Shown: positions 7,984-16,454, numbered from the stretch's first letter. The stretch is 64,000 bases of DNA from Nostoc sp. XA010 (GCF_020829625.1 NZ_JAIVFX010000005.1:1-64000); one strand, 5' to 3'. Notes: generated from the letters alone by a model not told the origin. Translations and numbers: made by a program.

Positions 7984-9165
7984 TTAAGAATCTCGGTTAC
8001 TAAATGGCAACTCTGCATTAATCGCCTCAATCTGCTGCTGTTCGAGTTGATTCACTTCTTTTATATAGGGACGTAAAATTTGCCCTAAACGATTATTGTA
8101 AAAGCGGTGCAGACTGTGATTGGGCATAGCGGGGAAACCACGGCGTTTTTTGTGGCGTCCACCCGCGCCAGGATCAAAAAGTTGGATATTGTTAGCGATC
8201 GCCCACTCAATCGGCGCATAATAGCAAGCATCAAAATGTAAGCAATCTATTTCTTGAAAACTTCCCCAATAGCGTCCATAGAGTTTGTCATCTTTAAATA
8301 AACAAAAAGACATCCCTAAAGGATGAGAGTTATCTTGCTCGCTATACGCAGCGATAAACAAGACTCGATGGCGATAATCGGCGTGTAGCTGCTCAAAAAA
8401 CCTCCGTGTGAGATACTTGCTACCCCACCAGCCAAACTTATCACAGGTGTCAGCATAGAACTGGTACATCAAGGGAAACAAAGACTGAGGAATTTGATCA
8501 CCACTCAGAGGTTGTAATCGTAAACCGGCTTTTTCCACAGCTTTGCGTTCCCGCTTGATGTTGCGGCGTTGATTGGCGTTGAAAACCTTCAAGTAGTCAT
8601 CAAAAGTTTTAAACCCAGCGTTTTCCCACACGTAGCTGTGGTGTAGCCAAGTTGTAAAACCATGCCGTTCCAGCATCGGACGCCATTGGGGATCGACATA
8701 GAGAAAATGACACCCAGAAATTCGATTTTTGGCACAAAAAGTGTCAATTTCATGCACCATGAGTGCGGTAATTTCGTCCTCATCTTCTCCTGGGGCAATT
8801 AAGAACCGATAGCCTTCTGCTGGGGTAAATGGTGTCATTCCCAGTAATTTTGGGTAATATTGAACTCCGATGCGATCGGCTAACTCTGCCCATTGGTGAT
8901 CGAAAACAAATTCACCAGAACTATGTCCTTTAAGATAAAGTGGCGCAGCAGCAATCAGCGTTCTATCTCGCCACAATGTTAAGTGATTAGGCAACCAACC
9001 AGTTTTAGCCGTAGCACTATGGGAGGTTTCAATATTGTTTAGCCACTCCCATTCTAAAAACGGTGTTTTGAGTGGCATTGCCAAAGCATTCCAGGCATTT
9101 TGGGGTACTTCAGCAATTTTGTTCGTCCAAACGACAGAATAGCGAGGCTTAAGTTGTTCCACCAT
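7984..9165 (-). CDS. FemAB/GNAT-like acyltransferase (DUF482 type)
   Basis: 393 residues of the peptidogalycan biosynthesis/FemAB-like group (COG3146), a double-GNAT fold thought to transfer an acyl or aminoacyl group; the substrate is unknown. Visible: the N-terminal WNALAMPLKTPFLEWEWL (a defined feature of the family: landing on a target residue segment), ADRIGVQYYPKLLGMTPFTPA, NQRRNIKRERKAV near 200-212, and the C-terminal FDPGAGGRHKKRRGF block. No signal peptide. The stop codon is close to the left intergenic repeat-free gap, and the start is just downstream of a GGGGAGTAGGGA STRR tract at 9180-9220. Confidence 0.8.
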   Translation of the reverse strand: MVEQLKPRYSVVWTNKIAEVPQNAWNALAMPLKTPFLEWEWLNNIETSHSATAKTGWLPNHLTLWRDRTLIAAAPLYLKGHSSGEFVFDHQWAELADRIGVQYYPKLLGMTPFTPAEGYRFLIAPGEDEDEITALMVHEIDTFCAKNRISGCHFLYVDPQWRPMLERHGFTTWLHHSYVWENAGFKTFDDYLKVFNANQRRNIKRERKAVEKAGLRLQPLSGDQIPQSLFPLMYQFYADTCDKFGWWGSKYLTRRFFEQLHADYRHRVLFIAAYSEQDNSHPLGMSFCLFKDDKLYGRYWGSFQEIDCLHFDACYYAPIEWAIANNIQLFDPGAGGRHKKRRGFPAMPNHSLHRFYNNRLGQILRPYIKEVNQLEQQQIEAINAELPFSNRDS

Positions 9166-9290
9166 TGTCTGGGTTTTTTTAGGGGAGTAGGGAGTGGGGG
9201 AAAGGGGCAGGGGGGGTAGGGGAAGAAGACTATCGATTGATTCTTAAGCAATGCCCAATGTCCAATTCCAATAACTTTACTTAGCGTAAT

Positions 9291-10031
9291 CTAATCTGCT
9301 GATCGTTGCAGGCGATAGTGCAAAAACACTTCTTGCTCAACTGTATGAACTTCTAGAAGTTGCAGCTTGGGAGCTAAATCGGGTAAAAATCCTTTCCCAT
9401 CTACAGGAGTGGGTGCGGTATTACCACCTAAAATCAACGGACAGACAGTCAGCCATAATTCATCAATTAAATCTAATCCCAGCAAGGAAGCGACTAATTC
9501 ACCTCCACCCAAGATCGCCAAGCGTGTTATATGTAAAGTGGCTAGATACTTTAAAGCTGCGGAAATATCTATTTCTCGCGTCGGTGTTTCAAAAACCAGA
9601 ATTTGCTCAAATTGTGGGGGACATTCCTGCGCTCTACTTCCCACAGTTGAGGCAAGCGTCTGTAAGCGTCCTTTCCATGAAACTGCTCCTGTTGTTGTTG
9701 TGAGTAGCCAGCGTCTAACTGGTTGCTTAAAAAATTTAATTTCCGGATTGAGGTTTGCAGAGTGTGTAGTCACTATATAAACTGGCTGCGGAGGCTTCCC
9801 TTCTTGCGCTCGAAGTTGCACTAGAGTTGGATCTGATATAGTAAGTGTTGTTCCGTAAGCCCGGAGAGTGCCAGCACCGAATAAAACCGCATCACAGGCA
9901 GCGATTTGTTTTTCTAAGTGTGCTTTATCAATCCTTGAGCCAAAGCGAGCAGGCGATCGCCTAAAATCTCCTATTTTACCATCTGCACTCATTGCTAAAA
10001 CAACTGTAGTGTGAGGACGATGTTGCAACAT
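9291..10031 (-). CDS. RibD C-terminal domain reductase
   Basis: 246 residues covering only the reductase half of the riboflavin enzyme RibD (dihydrofolate-reductase fold). That family reduces a ribosylamino-pyrimidine with NADPH in riboflavin synthesis. Visible: TTVVLAMSADGKIG at the N-terminus, DAVLFGAGTLRAYG near 47-60, LAILGGGELVASLL near 173-186, and ELWLTVCPLILGG. There is no deaminase zinc domain, so it needs a separate deaminase or has another substrate. Transcribed on its own; TGTTGCAACAT palindrome overlaps the start codon. The family call is solid; the pathway is inferred. Confidence 0.85.
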   Translation of the reverse strand: MLQHRPHTTVVLAMSADGKIGDFRRSPARFGSRIDKAHLEKQIAACDAVLFGAGTLRAYGTTLTISDPTLVQLRAQEGKPPQPVYIVTTHSANLNPEIKFFKQPVRRWLLTTTTGAVSWKGRLQTLASTVGSRAQECPPQFEQILVFETPTREIDISAALKYLATLHITRLAILGGGELVASLLGLDLIDELWLTVCPLILGGNTAPTPVDGKGFLPDLAPKLQLLEVHTVEQEVFLHYRLQRSAD

Positions 10032-10326
10032 TAAATTGATTTGATAATTTGAATATTTTCTTTGCTAGTGTGTAGATTTCCAAAAAAAATCCATGCCTGC
10101 AACCTACTCTTTTACAACTTCACTATTGTATTTATATGCAACACAAACCACTTCTCAATCTAGCATATCTTAATTTTGGTATAACACGTTTCTTTTTGAA
10201 TCATAGCAATTTGTTAATTTTAAACATTGGAAATAAAATTCTGATTATTTAATAAAATGTCTCATCTAGCTCATCTAATTACATATCTTTGCTGTTGTGG
10301 TTTGCAGATGCAAAGTGAGACACTCG
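10032..10326. other. Intergenic region between divergent genes
   Basis: AT-rich, no gene, no repeat recognised. It should hold the promoters of the RibD-type gene and of the histidine kinase. Confidence 0.4.
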
Positions 10327-12456
10327 ATGACTAATCACCGCCAATCATCTTTTCGTCGCATTTTAGTAACGAGAATACTGCTTCTGTTCGTTCCAGTTTT
10401 ACTTATAGGCGAGATTGTTGCCTTGAATAAGGCACGCTCTAGTATATTGGGAACTGCACGTCAAAATTTAACAGAAAGTGCTATCAGTAAAGGGGAGAGA
10501 ATTGGAGATGCGATCGCTATCTTAAGAGCTACTTTGCTTAGTGTAAGTAAAACAACGGTGATTCCGTCAGGTTCGCCTATACAAGAGCAAGAAATTCTCA
10601 CGCAGTTAAAGCAACAACTTCCAGCCAGTATTGAATGCATCCAATTAACGAATCTGTTAAGCCAGAAAATAGTTGCTAGTAGCTGTGGAGATCAACCAAT
10701 AAAAGAGTTAACATTACCTTTACCTAGCGACGGAATTGATGTCAAAGCAATCTTTCCGCCAAAGGCAGGAATAACTGGAAAAAGAAACACACAAAATCAA
10801 TTGCAAGTAGTGTTATCTGCACCAGTCTCCGATAGCCGAAAAAATTTGGTTTACAGCTTAAGTATTCAGTCTGCATTGTACCAACAAACTAGAAATCCGC
10901 CCGGATCGCTTACAGGCGCTATGGTAGTGATTGCTGAAGATGGCACAATTTTGGCACACCCATTCACAGACTGGGTGGGAACTAATATTAATCAGCACCC
11001 AAATGCTTCTCAACTCAAGAGCATAATTAAAAATGCAATTGCGGGGCAAAACAATTCGATAAATTTCTCTTTTACACAGGGTAACGAATTAATAGCTGGT
11101 TATACGGCTATTGCAAATCCACTTACCCAACAGCAGCAGCAAAAATGGATAATCTTAGCTGTTACTAGTGTCGATAATGCGCTTTTTGGTTTAGAGGAAA
11201 TTAAACTAATTCTCATCGTTCTGACAGTTGGTTTGATTGGTGCAAGTTTGTTAGCATCCCTATATCTAGCTCCTTACTTGGCACGTCCTGTAGAAGAATT
11301 GCGAGACTACGCTTTAAATATTCATTCTCACCACGCCGCACAACCAGTTCCGCACAATTTTCAAATCCGGGAATTTAATCAACTGGCCCAAGCATTAGAC
11401 CAAATGGTAGAACGGCTCAAAGCTGGCTCAGAAGAACTAGAAATAGCTTGGAAAGAAGCAAAAAGCGCTAACCAGATTAAAAGCCAGTTTTTGGCTACGA
11501 CTTCCCATGAATTGAGAAACCCATTACATACTATTATTAACTGCATTCGCCTGGTTGAAGATGGTTTATGTGATAGCCGCGAAGAAGAAATGGAGTTTCT
11601 CAAACGTGCTGATGAAACAACGCTTCATTTGCTAAATATTATTAATGATTTACTCGACATTTCTAAAATCGAAGCAGGTAAGCTTTCTGTAGTCACCACA
11701 CCTCTTGACCTCCGGGAAATATTGTTAGAGGTGATTAATTTACAATCAGTTAATGTTCAACAAAAGGGCTTGCAATTGAAATGCGAGTTAGATCCTCAAG
11801 CAATACCAATTAAGGCAGACGCAGCAAAACTGAAGCAAGTACTGATTAATGTTATCGGCAACGCCACTAAGTTCACCGACACAGGAAGCATCACCATTGC
11901 TACAGAAATTCAACATAGTAATGGTAAATCTCAGGTGGTAGTTGCTGTCAAAGATACAGGTATAGGAATTGATCCTACTCAACAGCACAAACTATTTCGC
12001 CCCTTTGTGATGGTGAATGGCACAACCAGCCGCCAGTTTGAAGGGACTGGACTGGGACTAGCAATTTCACGAAACTTAATCGAACTTATGGGAGGCAGCA
12101 TTACTCTTGAAAGTACGGGACTTCATCAAGGTACGACACTGAAGATTACCTTACCTTTGATTGATAGCTCGCTGTTACCTGTTACTAAGAAAGAAGAAAA
12201 TGTAGGGGATCTTGGATTTTCCTCTGTGAATGATGCGGCAAAAGCAAGCCACTACCCTAGCCTACAGGAGTCTGGGAGAAATCCCTCTTTGGGGAGCAAT
12301 AAATCTGTAAAAGCAAGTGGAAACAAACAGAAGTCCTCAAAGTTCCAGGTATTAGTTAGAAACGAGACTTACGAGATTAGTCTTTCGCCCCAGCAAACTC
12401 TCTTAGTAAGTCTTCCAAAAGGGGGGGTTTGTGCGGACATTCTTTTAAAGAGGTAA
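10327..12456 (+). CDS. Membrane sensor histidine kinase
   Basis: About 709 residues. Order: membrane helix (RILLLFVPVLLIGEIVA), an extracellular sensor region of about 250 residues resembling a Cache domain (DGTILAHPFTDWVGTNI), a second helix (LILIVLTVGLIGASLLA), HAMP-like linker, coiled coil, HisKA with the phosphorylated His in TTSHELRNPLH, and an ATPase domain with LINVIGNATKF (N box), VKDTGIGID (G1) and GTGLGLAIS (G2). A tail of about 100 residues follows with no receiver domain. The cognate regulator is not nearby. The start at 10327 (MTNHRQ) is preferred to one ten codons earlier. Its last 80 nt overlap the 3' end of the convergent small gene. Confidence 0.9.
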   Translation: MTNHRQSSFRRILVTRILLLFVPVLLIGEIVALNKARSSILGTARQNLTESAISKGERIGDAIAILRATLLSVSKTTVIPSGSPIQEQEILTQLKQQLPASIECIQLTNLLSQKIVASSCGDQPIKELTLPLPSDGIDVKAIFPPKAGITGKRNTQNQLQVVLSAPVSDSRKNLVYSLSIQSALYQQTRNPPGSLTGAMVVIAEDGTILAHPFTDWVGTNINQHPNASQLKSIIKNAIAGQNNSINFSFTQGNELIAGYTAIANPLTQQQQQKWIILAVTSVDNALFGLEEIKLILIVLTVGLIGASLLASLYLAPYLARPVEELRDYALNIHSHHAAQPVPHNFQIREFNQLAQALDQMVERLKAGSEELEIAWKEAKSANQIKSQFLATTSHELRNPLHTIINCIRLVEDGLCDSREEEMEFLKRADETTLHLLNIINDLLDISKIEAGKLSVVTTPLDLREILLEVINLQSVNVQQKGLQLKCELDPQAIPIKADAAKLKQVLINVIGNATKFTDTGSITIATEIQHSNGKSQVVVAVKDTGIGIDPTQQHKLFRPFVMVNGTTSRQFEGTGLGLAISRNLIELMGGSITLESTGLHQGTTLKITLPLIDSSLLPVTKKEENVGDLGFSSVNDAAKASHYPSLQESGRNPSLGSNKSVKASGNKQKSSKFQVLVRNETYEISLSPQQTLLVSLPKGGVCADILLKR

Positions 12457-12568
12457 TTTTGTCAACTACTTCAGCGATCGCTTCATCATATTTTTGCGCC
12501 ACGAGAGAGAATTTATCACGCTCGAGCTGCTTGAATGCAGCGTGAACAATGGTCGAGTCATCTGTCAT
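12377..12568 (-). CDS. Small protein of unknown function, coupled to oxidoreductase gene
   Basis: 63 residues, charged and helical (KQLERDKFSLVAQKYDEAIAEV), probably cytosolic. I do not recognise it. Its ATG overlaps the stop codon of the upstream oxidoreductase gene by 4 nt (ATGA), a sign of translational coupling and the main reason to believe it. Its 3' part overlaps the end of the histidine kinase gene on the other strand from 12377 to 12456. Either the kinase tail or this small protein could be the later arrival. Confidence 0.6.
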   Translation of the reverse strand: MTDDSTIVHAAFKQLERDKFSLVAQKYDEAIAEVVDKITSLKECPHKPPLLEDLLREFAGAKD

Positions 12569-13659
12569 TTGTTACTTTTTGCTCCTTGACTATCATTCAG
12601 AAAAACAGGTTGGCCGCCTTGCTCAAGAGATACTGTTAAAGCAGCAAGAATTTCTACTAACTGTGTGCCTACCCAGCCAGACGAAACCTCAGAGGGAGTA
12701 TTGTTGAGAACAGAGACAACAAAGCAGGAGCAAACTTGCCCCAATGGTTCCCCTGGCTCTAATTCCAGCACCACCTGCTTTTGATTTACTGGAATAAATT
12801 GATTCCCCTGCTGTTCAAACTCACCATGTAGTAGGGTGAGAGGTGATGATTGCGACATTTCATCAAAAATCAAACTACCAAGGCTACCCACAATCCCCAG
12901 CCGTCGCTGCTTATCGGGATTTAGCCAGCACAAGTGAATATAAGCTTGAAAGTTATCTGGGTATGTCAGTGTTAGCCATACTAGGTCAGCCAAACCTTGA
13001 GATGGGGAGTGGGTCATTTGCCTACTCCCTACTCCCCACTCCCTACTCCCCTCCCCCTGTAGCCACACCGTACCCGTTGCTTGTACTTTCACAGGGGTCT
13101 GACCTAGCCAAGCGTTAAAGATAGCAATATCGTGAATAGCTAAGTCCCACAGTGCATCAACATCTTGCCGAACAGGCCCCAAATGGGTGCGCGTCGCGTA
13201 GCCATAGCATAAATCGCCTAATTTACCCGCTTGTACTACAGTTTTTCCTTGCTTAACTGCTGGGTGAAATAAATAAGTGTGATCAACCATAAGTATTAAA
13301 TGATGCTGCTCTGCTAAGTAGCAAAGTTCTCGACATTCTCTTGGGTCGAGAGTTAGGGGCTTTTCAGCTAAAACATGATATCCCTGTTGGAGAGCATCTT
13401 TAATTAAAGCATAGTGGGTGGTAGCTGGAGTTGCGATCGCCACCCCTGTCAACCCTGGAACTTTCTTTAAATCCTCCCACTGGGTTGTTAAGACTACATT
13501 CTCATCTAAATTAAACTGCTGTTTTATCGCCGCTAATCGTTCTGGATGGGGGTCTACTACAGCAACTACATCTACTTGGGGATGTGCTAAGAAATTCCGC
13601 AGCAAATGCACTCCCCAACGCCCAACTCCGATGACAGCAATTTTAATTTGGTTTGTCAT
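12565..13659 (-). CDS. Gfo/Idh/MocA family oxidoreductase
   Basis: 364 residues; NAD(P)-dependent sugar or inositol-type dehydrogenase family, substrate unknown. Visible: Rossmann motif AVIGVGRWGVHLLRNF at 8-23, the EKP signature in AEKPLTLDP near 98, and HDIAIFNAWLG near 173-184 with the conserved His and Asp. About 20 residues (near 203-223, sequence GEGSREWGVGSRQ and following) are encoded by an STRR-type repeat (13021-13060) and look like an in-frame insertion. The ATG lies inside another tandem heptad repeat (13657-13705). The downstream 63-residue gene is overlapped by 4 nt. Confidence 0.88.
   Translation of the reverse strand: MTNQIKIAVIGVGRWGVHLLRNFLAHPQVDVVAVVDPHPERLAAIKQQFNLDENVVLTTQWEDLKKVPGLTGVAIATPATTHYALIKDALQQGYHVLAEKPLTLDPRECRELCYLAEQHHLILMVDHTYLFHPAVKQGKTVVQAGKLGDLCYGYATRTHLGPVRQDVDALWDLAIHDIAIFNAWLGQTPVKVQATGTVWLQGEGSREWGVGSRQMTHSPSQGLADLVWLTLTYPDNFQAYIHLCWLNPDKQRRLGIVGSLGSLIFDEMSQSSPLTLLHGEFEQQGNQFIPVNQKQVVLELEPGEPLGQVCSCFVVSVLNNTPSEVSSGWVGTQLVEILAALTVSLEQGGQPVFLNDSQGAKSNK
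13021..13060. repeat. STRR-type repeat inside a coding region
   Basis: CTACTCCCTACTCCCCACTC and following units of the same CTACTCCC type lie in frame within the oxidoreductase gene. The same kind of repeat occurs between genes at 311-337, 9181-9215 and 22111-22139, and inside dnaG at 46198-46228. Confidence 0.8.
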
Positions 13660-13705
13660 TAGTCATTAGTCATTAGTCATTAGTCGTTAGTCATTAGTCA
13701 TTAGT
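13657..13705. repeat. Tandem heptad repeat (TCATTAG)n
   Basis: About seven near-perfect copies of CATTAGT, one with a CGTTAGT variant. The leftmost CAT is the start codon (complement) of the oxidoreductase gene, so the repeat supplies a run of ATG triplets 7 nt apart in all three frames upstream of the true start. Confidence 0.85.
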
Positions 13706-13776
13706 ATGCAAGGGACTAGGGACAAATGACCACTGACAACCAAATGAGTTATCAGTTTATCAGCACTATTTTCGAT

Positions 13777-14496
13777 TTAGGGTATTTCCGGTTGAGGAAT
13801 TGCTAAAAAGGCTACTTTAGCTGCGGCTTGTTCAGCAGTTTTGATCGAGCGCCCTTTACCAACTCCTAGCTTGTTCCCGTGCAACCACACTTCAGCCACG
13901 AAACGTTCTTGATTCCGGTGCGGTTGAGTGACTTCTACAACCCGATACTCTGGTAAAACTTTGAATTGCGCCTGAGTCCATTCTTGGAGAGCAGCTTTGT
14001 AATTAAGTCTGGCAGGATCAAGGCGAATTTCTGTTGTTAGTTCTTGGAAGTGGGGGTCTAGCCAAGAGCGGATCAGTTCCAGATTTTGAGTACTTAAGTA
14101 AAGCGCACCCAGAACTGCTTCAAAGGCATCTGCCAGTCGTGACTCTTGACCAACTTTATCGGCGGTAGCACTACCAGCGACTAGTAAGTATAACTCTAAA
14201 CCATAAACTCTGGCCAATTGGGCGAGGATGCGATCGCTCACCAACACCGAACGAATTGCCGCAAAATCCCCTACTGGACAATCAGGATAATTTTCCCATA
14301 ACACAACAGCCGATACCAACCGCACCACTGCATCACCAACAAACTCTAGCTGTTCATAATTTGCCGAATCAGAGACAGTGGGATGAGTTAGCGCTAAATC
14401 TAGCAATTCCCACTTTATAGGTGCTTCTAGCGACAAACCTAATTTTTGGACTAAACTTTCGAGTTGCCGTTGACGGCGTGGATAGGCAAGGGGCAT
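13777..14496 (-). CDS. rnc: Ribonuclease III
   Basis: 239 residues; cleaves double-stranded RNA in rRNA processing and in regulation. Visible: catalytic signature YEQLEFVGDAVVRL (about 47-60) with conserved Glu and Asp, second acidic site in ADAFEAVLGALYL (about 122-134), and a double-stranded RNA-binding domain from about 162 to 234 with NYKAALQEW and GKGRSIKTAEQAAAKVA. Complete and normal in length. Its start codon directly abuts a G-rich repeat (14497-14544) that fills the gap to the recombinase gene, so its promoter is not obvious. Cyanobacteria often carry more than one RNase III-like protein. Confidence 0.95.
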   Translation of the reverse strand: MPLAYPRRQRQLESLVQKLGLSLEAPIKWELLDLALTHPTVSDSANYEQLEFVGDAVVRLVSAVVLWENYPDCPVGDFAAIRSVLVSDRILAQLARVYGLELYLLVAGSATADKVGQESRLADAFEAVLGALYLSTQNLELIRSWLDPHFQELTTEIRLDPARLNYKAALQEWTQAQFKVLPEYRVVEVTQPHRNQERFVAEVWLHGNKLGVGKGRSIKTAEQAAAKVAFLAIPQPEIP

Positions 14497-14544
14497 TGGG
14501 GGCAGGGGAGGCAGGGGGCAGGGGGGCAGGGGGCAGGGGGCAGG
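14497..14544. repeat. G-rich tandem repeat (GGGGGCA)n
   Basis: Tandem units of GGGGGCA and variants occupy the whole gap between rnc and the recombinase gene. Similar tracts occur at 18784-18794, 49337-49376 and 50440-50453. They could hinder replication or transcription, or form quadruplexes. Confidence 0.8.
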
Positions 14545-14549
14545 CGATA

Positions 14550-15908
14550 CTAGGTTTTTTCTTGTATTAGTTTATTAATTAGTTCTTGTTGTTGTTTTAA
14601 TTGTTCGCGCAGTAATTCTATTTCAGATTTATCACTACTATCGTATTGTGGTTTTATCTGTTTATCTGCTTCCCAGTAATGTTTCTCGTTGACTTCGGGG
14701 TGATGACCAATCCAAGACGATACTACTTTAGCATCAATATGATAGATATTTTGTTGAATGCAACTGAAGGTATGTCGGGTGTGATGGATAGATAAATATT
14801 TAGATAATCTTTTTTCTTGCACAAGCCTCTTAACTATTCCGTGTTTTTTATTGTGTGAATCATCTGCCCAAGCCTCCCATACTTTATTTCTACGAAAAGG
14901 TTTAACTTTATCGTTAAGAAAAACTAAATCAAGCTTGTGCTCTATCGGAACTATTGTTTTCATCAATCTCCACAAAGACTCATCTTTTGGCATTGGAAAC
15001 ACCCGATATTGTTTTCTTTGTGGTAATTTTTTAGTACCTTTTAGTGGGGCAAAACATTGAGCATGGTCGATCCATTGCCGACAAATAATAATACATTCTC
15101 TTTCCCATTTAATATCGCTCCATTTAACTGCTATAGCTTCAGAAATTCTTGTTCCAGTAAGAAACATAAACTTGATTAAATTGGCTGTTGTACCAGGAAG
15201 TTGATTATAAAACTCAGTTATAATCAAATTCATTTCATCTAATGAATAAGCTAATTCGATGTTATTCACATCTTCATCAGATACTGTGTGGTCATTACTG
15301 AGAGTGTTAGAACGACGTTCCGCATTAAAATCACTACACATACCTTCAAATAAATTAGAATCACGTAATCCTCTTTTGATAGCTTCGTTATTTGATTTTT
15401 CTAAATTACGCAATACTTCCAATGCTACGGCGAATGTTTTATTTTCTATTAAAAATTTACGTATCGCAAGTGGATTTTCGCCTACTTTATTTATTGTTTC
15501 TAGTAAAGTATTGCGCCAATGTTTCTTCAATTTATTTAATGTATTTAGTGAACGTTTATTTTCTAAATTTTCAACATATAAATCCCATATCTCCAACAAT
15601 GTTTTATTTTGAACAGGAGCAGTTGTAATAAACGTAACCTTCTGCTTTGTATTTTTAATTCCGTATCTTTCTAAAGAATTATCAAATTCTCCTGACAAAT
15701 AGTCATTATGCATTAACCAACACTTTGATTCTAGTGCTGCGTAATTCCCAGATGAATCAATTAAACCAGCACTAACTCGATGTGTAGTACCTTCTGGTTT
15801 GTTAAATAATGTTGCAAGCTTGGTTGAAAAAGCCAACCTTAGATTACCAGCTTTAAGTTTTTCGATGCGTACAGTTGACTCATAACCTTGTCTTGCTGAT
15901 GAAACCAT
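14550..15908 (-). CDS. Tyrosine site-specific recombinase/integrase
   Basis: 452 residues. The C-terminal half is a phage-integrase catalytic domain with all key residues: Arg254 in TGTRISEAI, a Lys near 290-294, His375 and Arg378 in HHTRHTF, His402 in WIGHHPEV, and the nucleophile Tyr411 in NEKHYW. The N-terminal part has an arm-type region and a core-binding domain (about 100-200). A Gln/Glu-rich coiled coil ends the protein. It appears intact. No excisionase, phage or cargo gene is adjacent; rnc follows and rnpB precedes on the same strand. No HIP1 octamer is seen within it and it is AT-rich, consistent with acquisition. It may have integrated next to rnpB. Confidence 0.9.
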   Translation of the reverse strand: MVSSARQGYESTVRIEKLKAGNLRLAFSTKLATLFNKPEGTTHRVSAGLIDSSGNYAALESKCWLMHNDYLSGEFDNSLERYGIKNTKQKVTFITTAPVQNKTLLEIWDLYVENLENKRSLNTLNKLKKHWRNTLLETINKVGENPLAIRKFLIENKTFAVALEVLRNLEKSNNEAIKRGLRDSNLFEGMCSDFNAERRSNTLSNDHTVSDEDVNNIELAYSLDEMNLIITEFYNQLPGTTANLIKFMFLTGTRISEAIAVKWSDIKWERECIIICRQWIDHAQCFAPLKGTKKLPQRKQYRVFPMPKDESLWRLMKTIVPIEHKLDLVFLNDKVKPFRRNKVWEAWADDSHNKKHGIVKRLVQEKRLSKYLSIHHTRHTFSCIQQNIYHIDAKVVSSWIGHHPEVNEKHYWEADKQIKPQYDSSDKSEIELLREQLKQQQELINKLIQEKT

Positions 15909-15918
15909 ATCTCCACTT

Positions 15919-15940
15919 CGTACAAAAAACGTACAAAAAA
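15919..15940 (-). repeat. Tandem 11-bp repeat CGTACAAAAAA
   Basis: Two perfect copies (15919-15929 and 15930-15940) lie between the rnpB terminator stem and the recombinase start. They could be recombinase arm sites or an operator; the short A tracts also supply the T run of the rnpB terminator on the minus strand. Confidence 0.6.
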
Positions 15941-15972
15941 GAAAAGAATGCGTGTCTGAAACGACGCATTCT
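15933..15972 (-). terminator. Intrinsic terminator of rnpB
   Basis: On the minus strand AGAATGCGT and ACGCATTCT form a 9-bp stem around a 10-nt loop, followed by a T-rich tract (TTTCTTTTTTG). It is placed about 10 nt after the mature 3' end of rnpB. Confidence 0.85.
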
Positions 15973-15981
15973 CATTGTATC

Positions 15982-16409
15982 AGAGAGCAGGGCATAAGCC
16001 GGGTTCTGTTCTCTTGCGAGGGCAGTTATCTATCTGGGACGCTTGTTACCAAACGCCTCTAGCGGCTCTCATTGAGCGGAACTGGTAAAAGACCAACCGT
16101 AGTTCCTATCGCCTTGCTCCCAACCGGGGTTTACCGAGCCAGTACCTCTCGATACTGCTGGTGCGCTCTTACCGCACCTTTGCACCCTTACCAAATTTAG
16201 TTAAGAGTTATGAGTGATGAGTTAAAAGTTAATAATTCCTAACTCCTAACTTCTAACTCCTAACTGTTTTGGCGGTATCTTTCTGTGGCACTATCCTCAC
16301 GATCGCTCGCACTGGACGTTATCCAGCAAGTTTGGTCTTTCGGGAGTCCGGACTTTCCTCAAACCAGTAACTATGACTGATCTGCAACCGCCTGCGCCTA
16401 CTCTCTCCT
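15982..16409 (-). ncRNA. rnpB: RNase P RNA
   Basis: Catalytic RNA that removes 5' leaders from tRNA precursors. On the minus strand it starts AGGAGAGAGTAGGCG and contains the universal GAGGAAAGTCCGGACTCCC block; it ends with ACAGAACCCGGCTTA, the standard P4-distal and 3' core. The ends are estimated by comparison with the known cyanobacterial gene, so a few nucleotides are uncertain. The P12 region holds an STRR tract (16198-16265), a feature described for heterocyst-forming cyanobacteria. A clear terminator follows, then the recombinase gene. Confidence 0.95.
16198..16265. repeat. STRR tract inside rnpB
   Basis: Heptads such as AGTTAAG, AGTTATG, AGTGATG and their complements CTAACTC, CTAACTT form an extended stem within the RNase P RNA, in the position of helix P12. 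It does not disrupt the conserved core blocks on either side. Confidence 0.8.
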
Positions 16410-16454
16410 TAGATCCAGTGTAATCTTTGGTTGACGTAGTATGTTGACATGGCA

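Noticed and set aside
12340..12456. Kinase tail as the start of a 2Fe-2S ferredoxin domain (VLVRNETYEISLSPQQTLLV)
   Set aside because: The resemblance is limited to one strand pattern; the cysteine cluster is absent and the frame ends soon after.
12565..16409. Genomic island carrying the oxidoreductase, rnc and the recombinase
   Set aside because: rnc and the oxidoreductase look like ordinary chromosomal genes and no flanking direct repeat was seen; only the recombinase shows signs of acquisition.
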